In this document: piece after piece, positions 1 to 11,600 of the stretch
Layout: each line of letters opens with the position of its first letter
Numbering within the stretch: position 1 is the stretch's first letter
DNA from: Ctena decussata
Taxonomy: Eukaryota > Mollusca > Bivalvia > Lucinida > Lucinidae
Assembly: GCA_963989385.1 (NCBI GenBank)
Contig: OZ022502.1
Location: forward strand, 46,059,454 to 46,123,453
Direction: 5' to 3'
Length of the DNA: 64,000 nt
The notes under the pieces: model-generated
What the model was told of the DNA's origin: nothing
The model's database searches: none
The model's input: only the letters and a program-made list of their open reading frames with translations
Position numbers and translations under genes: made by a program

Positions 1-2348
1 AACAAACACTGTTTTGTTGAAATTGTGTCCTTTTGAAGGAAAATAACGGCAAAACCATGGCAATGTATCCATGCAGCTTATCTGAGGGAAAAAATCACTT
101 GACACAAGAACGCAAAATCAATCGAGTAACAGTCATATCTTTTCCAATACTAATAAAAAAGGACTACAGATAGCATTGACGTTTTCATCCCATAAAAAAA
201 GAGTTCACATTTGTATTTGGTAACATCCACTCTTCGTAACGACCAAATTCTTCGTAAATTGGTGCATCTATGCTGAAGCTTTCCTTTGATACCTAATGTA
301 AAAGAAATGATTTGATTAAGCTTCGGTATTCAGATTGCTATTTTGCCCAGATTTAATAATGCCTAGCACTTTCCACAGGAGAAAATGAAATCAATCATAT
401 ATTGAAATATTCGGATAAATATAAATTGCCTTATTTCAAATGCTGCTGTTGTGCTCGAATAGTGGAACGCCATTCCTATCTAGGCTGCAAGCCGTAAATT
501 GACAAATGTTGCCGGTTTTGTATATTAGCCGCACTGGCTGACATTCAGATTAGCACTTTGCTACCGAGAGCAATATAATATCTGAACTACATTGCAGAGC
601 ATATTTCGAAGTATACTGGACTTGCTGATCTTTGCCAACGTAAGGGAAAGAGTTAAAGCGGAATGCATATAACACTGATATTTCCCTTAAATATTAGTGT
701 TATATGCATTTTTTTCTGCCCAATTACCGCCAGTGACAAACTATTTTAGCATAAAATTTCAATTATTTATCTTTCGATACGCTCTTCATTTAGACGTCTC
801 CAAAACAGCCATCTTGAAAAGACAACAACAAAAACAAAATATTCTTATTCCGACACAAGCAACTGGTGTCTACTTGAAATGGGAGATGCCAAATGGGGTA
901 AATCAAGCTGATAGTAATACATAGCCTGCAATGAATTTCGTGAGTCATTTAGACAATTCTTACAGTAGATATAAAAATGTTCTTTTGAAAAAAAAAACAA
1001 AAAAACTCAGCATCCATGATGAATTTCACTACAAAATCAACAGTTAGCAAGGGGATTCCCTCCATCGTAGATGCTCTTCTGAATGAGGTATGATAACATG
1101 TAAAACCCTAAACAAAGTGAACCACACATTACATACCCTCTATTTCAGAAAGGTGTAAATAAAGTCACAGGGTAAATTAAAGCCAGTTCTATGTTAATGT
1201 GAAGGTTCCTCAAAATTTAGTGCGAAACACATTTGCATGTAAGGACCATTTAGTTAATAAAATTGCTAGTATTCTTTTTGACGCCTCAACCAGAAGTAAC
1301 TTTTAGTGCGGTTGACCTAGACTAATCGCATCTGCGCAGACACCAGAAAGGGATGTTCGATTGTTGAAAATTCTGAAAAAAAGGTTGTTTTAAAGGAAGA
1401 TCAACAAAAGTAATAGCAAAATAGTGGAAAATACCCTAGTAGGTTCTTAAATATGTTTCACATTGTCAATATGCATATCTGCTGCTATTCTCTAGTCTGA
1501 CAGATGAAGTTACAATTGGCCTTGTCATTGTTTACAAGCGACGTCACACTTGAAACCTACGTATTTAGATATTTAATAGCAAATACTTTATGTAGATACA
1601 ATGTATTTAACAGCAAATACTTTGTAGTCGAAATACCCTAATTATGACATCTGCTTGACATGTGCTGAACATCATCTAAAATTCCAAAGTTTGCATAGTG
1701 ATTTCTTCCTCCGCCAGCATTTGCTGCATAATTTATGCAGACTTTGTAGGATCTCAGAATGTACTAAATTTGTTATTTTTGTTGATGACAATTAAAAAAC
1801 AACAACCTGATTAGGTGCATGTACTCAGTTATTTTACAGGAACAAGCAAAATATTTTTCTTTAAATAGAAAATCACGCAAAGGACACAAAGGTATCCTAA
1901 TTTCTTTGAAAGTTCTTTCAAATTATACGGATATTTTCATATAATGCGATAACAATTCTTTTCACCAGCTCAGGATCAAAAAGAAATAATTATTAATCAG
2001 ATAATAGCTTTTGGATCAATGGAGCGTTATTGAATGCTCAAGTTTCATTTAACTGCTTATATTATATTGCGACTGGCAGACATTTCCTCTAGTATTACAG
2101 GAGCGAGTTCTGTAAAACATCGATTTTGACACCGGGTAAAATAACAACACACAGGAAAGATATCATTTCGATATATTATAAGGAAAGCGACAGCTTTGAT
2201 TTCGATATTGAGAAACATCTGTCTTGGAGATGGATGGAGCGACTGCACAGAAAATGCATTACTTAAATTAACAAAAAGCTAATAATTGACATAGACTTTC
2301 TTATTAAGTGACTTATAAAGAAGTTAGTTGTTAGAAAATATAGAAATC
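1..2348. other. Upstream flank of the GPCR, no gene seen
   Basis: AT-rich sequence with only short ORFs and no coding motif. It should contain the 5'UTR and promoter, but I cannot place a transcription start. Its clearest structure is the hairpin at 662-710. Confidence 0.5.
662..710. repeat. 22-bp-arm hairpin
   Basis: AATGCATATAACACTGATAT... on the left is matched by its reverse complement on the right with one mismatch over about 22 bp and a loop of about 5 bp. It is probably a small foldback relic. Confidence 0.7.
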
Positions 2349-2631
2349 ATGGAAATTTTTAAGATGTGTATATTCAATATTTCGGAAAATGAGTCAATTA
2401 TTAATGTATCATCTGATGAAGAATCCCTTATTGAAGAACGTCTCGGAGACAGATACATGGGCTACTGGGAACTTGCTGTGTTAAATGTGCTCTACATTGT
2501 AATTTTTATATCAGGACTTGTTGGAAATACATGTACTTGTATAGTTATTGCAAAGAATCGTTATATGCACACAGCGACTAATTACTACTTGTTCAGTTTG
2601 GCAGTGTCAGATGTACTTATTTTAATATTAG
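2349..2631 (+). CDS. GPCR exon 1 (N-terminus, TM1, most of TM2)
   Basis: Encodes residues 1-94: a short acidic extracellular N-terminus with three N-glycosylation sequons, TM1 (about 43-68, GLVGN) and TM2 up to the middle (LAVSD). The exon ends after the first base of codon 95 at a donor reading G|GTAAGT (GT at 2632), so intron 1 is phase 1. There is no signal peptide, which is usual for this class. Confidence 0.9.
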
Positions 2632-5600
2632 GTAAGTGGATTTTTACCTAACATTATTCTTTTCATGGTATCACTGAACCTCAACAGTAAGCGTAGAATG
2701 TCATTAAATCTTACGTGTGTAAAATGTTTGTTTATTTATTTATTTATTTATTGTTCTTTGTATTCATTTAATTTGTTGATTTTTATTTAAATCGAGAGCT
2801 GGTCAGAAATAAATAAATAGATTAAAAATATGAAAATGAAATCAACCATTCTGTTCAAATGTCTGTTGAAATTGATTAAATAGCTATGACATTGAAAAAT
2901 TGTATTTTATATCCTTAACTATATAGTATTAATAAGAGCAACTCATTATTCACCGGATGTACATTCCTTTTCGTAAATTTAAAATGCCCTTAGTCATAGG
3001 TAATTTTGTTTCTGAATATTCATATATTTATGTACGGCTAAAAAGGTGGCGGGCAAAACATTTTCATTAACATAGAATAAATTCCATGAAACTTTGCATA
3101 CCTTAATCTATTATCAAAAAGAACTCATGCAAGGAAATTCAGTTTTATTTTTACCATTAAATAAAACATGACATATTAACTACTTGTAAACATTCCTCTA
3201 GTCTTGGAAGCCTTATGCATGATTATTGAAGATTTTGGAACAACTAGTTTTTATACAGAATATTAATGCACATTGCTTATATAGGCATTTACTCTATCAT
3301 AAGGAGAAGCATTTAAGAACACCCTGTTCTGGTTATTAGACCATTATTGCTTAAGCATCTTGTATACAAAGTACTGTGAGAGCAATTTCAGACTACATGG
3401 TAAATTTTGAATGCATGATAGCATTAGTATATTAACTTTTGAAGCAACATCACTGGTTTACCTTTATGGTAACCTACTATGTTAGACTTGCATACAATTC
3501 AAAAGAAGAAAAGTGGTAATAAAATATAAATAACACTTTATTTAAAACTCAAAAATATGATCAGAATTTCGTTGTATGTATAGTACAAACCTAAGGGTAG
3601 GTAAAGTATCATAAAAAATGTTCAGTGGTAATGAAATTGAATCTGTCGTTTTGCGCTCCACCTTTTGGCAAACGACTTTATTCATTTATTTTATTTTGAG
3701 TTTATTCTTATCTTCTTTTTTCTTGTTTTACTTTAAATGCCTTGTTATACCCAATATAGATTGTATGGTATCCGCTATCTGGTAAGTTTGTAGGTTAAGA
3801 ACTGATCTTTGCCGGAGTTATAAAATGAAAAATGCATGTTCTCTTCAGCCAGATGCTCTGCACATGCACAATCGTACATATGACCAAATCACACACTGAC
3901 GTTAATATTACTGTGTCTTGTCTGTAACATCACATGTTGTGCTAGAACTGTCTACCCTAATATCGGAAAGTCATTATATCATGCTGTACCACGGTCAGTG
4001 CGACAGATAATGTGGGGTTTGAGGATATTTCAGGGATGTTTTTTGTCTTATTTCAAAACGAAAACATATATTGTGACTCCTAATTTCGACAAAACGATTC
4101 TAACGAGAGGTCACACATATTGTAACCCCTAGTAAGAATTGTCTCGGCGATATGGTTCTAATAAGCGTCACAAATAATGTTTTTATGGATAGATATTTAT
4201 TAGTATCCAATCAGCTCCTTTACCCCTTTTTTATCAGGAACACAGGACGGTTTTACAAATAACTGCGAAATATACAAAGTTCAGTTAAAATGGAAACTCA
4301 ATGTGTAAATTTCTTCTGAAAAAAAAAAAAAAAAAATAGAAATGTTTTTCGGAGAAAAACTGATGCCCCTCCCCCACCAGCCCATTTCCCATCCCCTATA
4401 ATGAATATAAAGCCTGTAAAAGTAAAATATCTAGACAAGTTTGGAGAAAATTCATCTACTTGTTCTAAAGATACCCCACATATATGACTATGTCCTTGAA
4501 AAATGGGGCAAGGTCACCAAATACTAAACATGTCTTAAACCTGTCACAAGAAAATATTCATGCAAGTCTGATGAATATCTGTCAATTGGATCAAGATATT
4601 ACTAATTTTTAAGAGAAATATAAGCATTTTTAAGTTAGCTTTTGACCTTGAAAATGGGGTCAAGGTAATCGAAAGACAGTTAACTACTGAGATTGTCCCA
4701 AAGATATATCTATGAAAGTAAAGTGGAAATCAAGCCAAAGGCAAAGGAAATATATCAACTTCAGTGAAATTTTCACATATCTAAGTCCCTCTGTGACCTT
4801 GAAAATGAGGTCAAGGTCACCAGAATTTGATCAGCTCTTAACTTGTCCCCGTGATGCATCCATGCAAGTTTGGTGAAATTCCATTTATTGGTTCATGAGA
4901 TATCATGGGTACAAGAAATTGCCATCCAAGCCCTCCAGTGACCTTGAAAATAAGGTCAAGGTCACCAAAATTTAATCAGCTCTTAAGCCAGTCCCAATGA
5001 TGTATCCGTGCAAGTGTGGTGAAATTCCATCCAATAGTTCATGAGATATTATGGTAATAGGAATTTGTCATCTCAGTCCTCCAGTGACCTTGAAAATGAG
5101 GTCAAGGTCATCAAAATCTAATCAGCTTTTAAACATGTCCCAATAATGTTTCCCTGCAAGTTTAGTGAAATTTCATCCATTTGTTCAGGAGATATAGTGG
5201 GTAAAAGAAATTATCATCTAAGTCCTCCAGTGACCTTGAAAATATAGGCAAGGTCACTAAAACCTAACTAGCTCTTAAACTTGTTTCAATAATGTATCCA
5301 TGCAAATTTGATGAAATTCCATCCATTGGTTCCGGAGATATTATAGGTACAAGAAATTGTCATCTAAGTCCTCAAGTGACCTTGAAAATAAGGTCAAGGT
5401 CACCAAAATCTAATCAGCTCTTAAGCTTGTCCCAATGATGTATCCATGCAAGTTTGGTGAAATTCCATCCATTGGTTCTTGAGATATCGCGCACGCAATG
5501 TGGGTACATGAAATTGTCATCTAAGTCCTCCAGTGACCTTGAAAATGAGGTCAAGGTCACCAAAATCTAATCAGCTCTTAAACTTGTCCCAATGATGTAT

Positions 5601-8600
5601 CCATGCAAGTTTAGTGAAATTCCATCCATTGGTTCAAGAGATATCGCGCACACAAGAAATTGTCACGCCGACGCCGACGCTGACGCCGACGCCGACGCCC
5701 GGGAACCGCACTGAAAACAATATGTCCCCCTCACCTTTGGTGGGGGGACATAACAACATTCAGCAGCAGAAATAAATTTCATTCAACAGATGTGTCGCAG
5801 TATTCAGCACTGCCTGGTTTTGTCAGTAAAGCAAGTGTATCAAATACTGTATAATGTAAACAAAAGCCAGTTATTTTGTTTTGTAGCCTTTTCAATATTT
5901 CATCATCGGTCAAGAAGTTGCTTGGTGGGCTGGTCGGAAACCATGGACTTGAATCAGATACACTTGCTGTTCCCGTATGATCTGCTATTTACTTGTGGTT
6001 TATTATATCGTTTCTTTTGCGAAAAGCCTATTGCGAAATACAGGCGAAGTACGCAGGATTTGTTCAGACTACGTACATGTATATAGGCTGTTTTCTCAAC
6101 GCATGCGCAGTTTTTTTCTCTCTGTCTCTTTTGATTATTTACTAGGATCAACTTTCGCATGTCTGTGTTAATCTAGACGTTGCTTGTTGGCGAGCTGGTC
6201 TTATCTGCACAGCCTGATAGTACTTTTGTCACGACGTAGACTAAACTAAACTTTAAACTTAACCAAACTTTAAACTAAGACCAAGCTTTAAACTAAAGAA
6301 AACATCATAGCTTTCAAAATCTCACTTTCCCATTATCGTTTTTATTTCTTCTCCCTTTATTTTCAAATATTTACATTTTCAGTTCAGAGCTCTCTGTTAA
6401 CTCAATTAAGTGATGCGGGAGTCAGTTTTGTTTACAAGTCAATAATTACATTGTGTCACGCGCTTTAAAGTGACAGCTCATCTCACTAACCAGCACGTGA
6501 AATCTACAACATGCCATGTACTTGAATGGCTGGTAAACATTGAGTGACAGCTCGCTACGCCCACTTGCACGTGAAATCTACAGCAGGAGGGGGAATTTAC
6601 TGGTAGGCAGTGACAATGCGGCTGTTCCAAACTTTTGCAAAATTCGACCGGCAATGTTTTTAAAACGATTCTTATATATGTATTTCTTATTTTTGTTTAC
6701 CTTTTTATTGATCAAAAGCATCGTTTAATAATATAAATATAAGGAATGAATGTTATTTTTTAAACGTTTACTGAAGTATAAACTACATCGGGTCACGAGC
6801 AAAGTTTACTACATCATGCTTAAATATGCTGTCTCCACCTTTTTAAACGTCGATCTGTAGTATAATCATGTGGTGTAAGAAAAATTACCGTTCAGTGTTT
6901 ATTTCTATGGTACTCACGAATACAAGTGTGAAATCGATATAAGTAAGAGACCAAAGAGAGAAACATATATACATCAGGAATTAACAGTGTGACCGCAATT
7001 TATAATAACAACCGTATAATTTTGCCCCAAGATAATTGTGTATCTTAGTTAAAGCTCTGAATAAGGATAAGAGGCAGCTAGGTCTTCAAAGTATCATTTT
7101 ATTAGTGTCAAAAACTCCTACTGGTTTGAGACATGACATTGCAATCCAATTATCCACGGCGATTATATAAGTAGTTGACTAAACCTATGACGTGGGTATT
7201 GTCGTGATTAAAGAATGCTTTATACCATAACTTATAGAAAACAAAACAAAACAAAAAAAAACGGTACAGTTCGTACTTATCTTTTGTAAACAACGTGTTT
7301 GTCCAGATATGAAAATCATAGATAACTGACGCTGGCAAAAATTAGATCTGCAAACCATAGCAACAGACTTGTACGTACTCCTTTATTGAGCCTTACAAAT
7401 GAAATGACGGAATAATCATCTGATCCGTATTCGTATTGCTGTTTCAAATAGAACAGCACTGATGTAGAGGCAGCCATCTTTGATTCTGCATGTACTACGT
7501 TTTGGGTTATGAAGAGTTAGATGATTTTCTAAAACTTGATCAAAATTAATGGTCTAAATGCTCATCGAATCAGTTCCTTTCCATTTCTAAAATTGCCACC
7601 TATCGACATGAAATGGCGAATTAATTTGTTTGGATGCTCCTCTATTTTTATCTACCATTTTAAAAACGGGGGACAACTTTACTCACTGCCTGTTTGCTTC
7701 CATGGACGACAAAGTCCTGACAAGCTTGAGTCGACACTTTAAAGAAAGGGCATGCTCATAATGAAGCACATTCGATAAGAGTAGACTCCACTGAGAATGG
7801 ACAAAAAACTAATATGGAGAATTGTAAAATATCCATATCCCTTCAACAGAAAGGTTCTGCAAATCAGCCTGTATCCGATGTGATACGTGGCTATTTATGT
7901 CTGATGACGTTTTCCTATCCTTCTTCGATTAGGAAACCACTAAGTTGAACATATGGGGAATTCCCGCGCTTGTGCAATCAAAATACATTTTTTCCGAAAG
8001 TGTCTGTCATGAAATATAGTGCGAACAGTTGTATGAAACATGGCTTCTATTCGCATCTCTGAATTACAAGGATATGTGCGGTCTTTGTGCATGGCGTCTA
8101 ACCGCGTTCTACTAAGACTCATTTTTTTTATATCTATCTTCATCTCTCTATACACCTTTCCTATAAATCGATAAAGTCGCGCACGAGTTATCTACCCAAA
8201 TAGACTGTGACGTCATCTGTAGGAGCATCCCATATAATTCAGTACAACTGCAAGCACACATAACATGCATAAAGCAGTCGTTTTGTAAACGTGAACTGCA
8301 AAAAATTAATTGAAAGACCAAATTAAAGTATGATTGCCCTGTTTTCATCTCAAATTTTTTATTTATATATTTTTTTTATTTATTTTAATAGACTATCATA
8401 ATGAAAATCCCGACAAATCGCTCATGATTTTCAAGACCCCTTTCATCGACGCCGTGTTTTAACACCCCAGCAATACATTCACGTTTTTCAATATAAAAGA
8501 GTTACATTTCGTATAAATAAGTTTCGTAAATCTGAAAAGTTATTTCCATTTTTCCGACAGGTAAAACGTCAGCATTCAGATAGTAACTTCGCATTATTAC

Positions 8601-11600
8601 CGGACAGATTATAGCGCTGATATTTATGGGTACTTGTGCAATACACCGATCTAAAAGCATCAGCTTCCAGACAGTTTTCCGTAAGTTTGAACCCGAGGTT
8701 GAATTTATATTATTTTTCCCCCATCTCTTACTTATCTTCGGTATTATTTATTTGATCGTTTCCATTTCACGGTAGGTGTTCTTAAAGCTGCCTTCGGAAC
8801 ACGTATCTAGGTAATACACAATCATAGGCGTTTGTTTATTGCGGCAATGCGCGCAATTCGGTGATTACACAAACGAATTCCATGTCAGCACACTTTGTTG
8901 TTGTTTTTAGCGTGTGTCTGCTTTATAATCGTTCGTTTTGTATCTTTTGTTAATAACGGTCTAAACATCTTTCGCGATTTTCTTTCTTTCCTTAAGTTTT
9001 GGAAGCTGTACTGGTGATATATACTCTTTCGATTACGGTAATTTTGGCCCGAAATTTTAGTCGGAAATCTTCTAATTTTATGTCAAATTCACATATGCTA
9101 TAAGTTATAAAACTTATTTTCCGACAAAGAAAGAGCTAAATATAGTCGGAACAAAATAGTTGTCTTAATCTTAACCGTGGAATGTTAGTTTTGAATATAC
9201 GGAAAACCGGCATTTATTTGGTTACACAATGAAAAAAAATAGCCTGTCCTATAGATGACGTCATAGGCGTTGCAAGGGACAAAACTCGAACATACTCTTA
9301 ATTATAGGAAAGGTGTATATATTTCCTAAATTTACAATGCATCATGCTGTATACATGCTCCTAGAGAATTGACCCCGACCAGCCCGACTTATTGCTATAT
9401 GTACTCGGGTTGCCCGGGGTATTGATTTCATATGTGTTTCCAGTGAAACCGGTCGTATAATCCTCCACTATACCAATAAATGATATAGAATTATGCAATT
9501 TTGCAGCAGTGCTCCAGGTGGTGCAGATAACGCTGTTAACCGATTTTCTCTAGTTAAAAGTAAAACATAAATATCCCGCATCCTTATCTTGATATAAACT
9601 AGAAAATCGAAATTCTTGTCAAAAAGTTATGTTGTTTAGGCGTTTCAAACGGATTTCTACGTTACAATTTAAGCGATCTGTAATATAACAATTTTTAATG
9701 GCACGGGAACCAGCGAAACAGTAATCCCTGGTTTATAGCCTTTATAAAATATAGTTTCATTTGTACTGCAAACTTATTTTCGTGTGATACTTCAAAAATA
9801 TGTCTTCAAACACACTGCATGTATTTAGAATAAAAGTAGACAAAACTTTATCATTGGATATGCGATATACCCCCGCCTTAGATCAAATGAATATATATGG
9901 TTGTGTATCCATACATCTTTTTAAAAGGATTTTACGATCTTTTGATTTTCGCAAATTCTGCATTCGCAAAGCTTTACCGAAATAAAACATTTACAAATAC
10001 ATTCCGACTTTTGCAGACATAAATCTGGTCCTACTCAATATCGCATCATTTTATTATATGAACGTAGAAATGGCCGACGGAGAGTATGTGTTGGAGATAA
10101 ATTGTTGTGCGTTTAATAAAGTTAAAACAATTTACAAAATGAGCGACAAAACGGTTTCGGAATAACCAAATTTGGAATAGAATCCAAATTAGCAATTGCA
10201 AATTTCCATAAATCAGACAAATTGATATATGCTTTATTACTAGTCGATTGTAGTTTTCATTGTAATGCTTTAGTAAAATATACTTAGCAACAGTAAAAAA
10301 GGTATCAACTTTTCTTATCAAAATACCAGATAATGCAAACCAGTTTTTAGTAAATCTGACAACAAGTTGTATTAAGCATTCGCAATATTAAGTTTTCTTT
10401 TGAAGTCTGTCCTCACAGGGTATAAACCAGTCCGCAAATTTTCGCTTCCTGCAGAGACACTGTCCATCATATTTGGCTTCCGCCGAGAGTGTCAGCGATC
10501 TCTTGCTTCCTGCTGAGACTTCTGTACATGATAAATGGTTTCCTGCAGAAACTTACAGCGTGATTCTGCTTCCTGCCGAGGCTCTGTAGGTAGTCCCTGC
10601 AGGGAGCAAGAGATCGCGGACTGTCTCGGCGGAAGCCAAATATAATAGACAGTCTCTGCAGGAAGCGAAAATTGGTGGACTGGTTTATACCCTGTGGTCC
10701 TGTGCCTCATGAGTAGTAACCTCAGACTAACTGAAAATTTATGTACTCTTAAATAGTAGGGGCAACTTTGTCAAATATTGACGTGTCATATTGTTATCTT
10801 ATCTGTTCTCTCTATGCGGGATGGTCGGGTGGTGCGAAGGTGCTGTGTGTAACTTCCAGTGCCGGGGCGTCCCACTTATTGGAATAGTAGTAGAGCAAGG
10901 GCTTACTGTGCTTGCAGTAGGTGCGGGTGGGGGTTGTTTGGACAATTTTTCTCTCGTCTATAATTTCTCTCTTCTTTCTCCCTCTCTTTGGAGACGGCCC
11001 GACATAGACTGAAATACTGTCTCAAAAGGGCCGTTAAACCTAAAACAACCAATCAACCAAATCTCTCTATGCATAATACAATGTATATTATAATAATGAA
11101 ATCTTTGGAAGGTTAAAGACAGACCTGAGTATACAGGGCTTTGCTATTTCTTTGTGTTTGACTAATGCATTCCCATGTGTATCCACAGCCATAAACAACT
11201 CCACAGTAAGACTCAAATCAACGTCTGTGATATATAGCGAGTTGCGTAAGAAATTATAGCTCCGTTGGGACAATGCCGTCTTCTAGGTTGCCGTTTTATT
11301 GCAAGAAATGTCAAGCTCGGTATAGTTTATTTGGTTATGAAGATGACAGACATATTTTGTACCTACAAATGTTAGTTGTATTAGTATGACTTTCATTCCA
11401 AGTACAACTACATTCAAAGACACTCGTTTATTGCAAATTTTCCGCTTTTTGGTTTCGTCCAGCCAAAATCTAAAATGATCGACCATTCAAACTTTACTTA
11501 TTGTTTTTCCTACGGAAGACTTAAAATGCCATCTAATATCATATGAGCCGCGACATAAGAAAACCAACAACGTGGTTGTGCGCCCAGCGCAGACTCAGAT

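Noticed and set aside
2314..2319. TATAAA just upstream of the receptor start
   Set aside because: Only about 30 bp before the ATG, which would leave almost no 5'UTR; such motifs are common in this AT-rich sequence.
2328..2348. Seven-codon N-terminal extension of receptor exon 1
   Set aside because: It opens with TTG directly after a TAG; the first in-frame ATG is 2349, with good start context.
4370..5753. CRISPR-like regular repeats
   Set aside because: Units are long (146 bp) and homologous throughout, without unique spacers, and the context is animal nuclear DNA.
10492..10710. 72-residue minus-strand ORF
   Set aside because: Lies within the palindromic MITE at 10414-10696.
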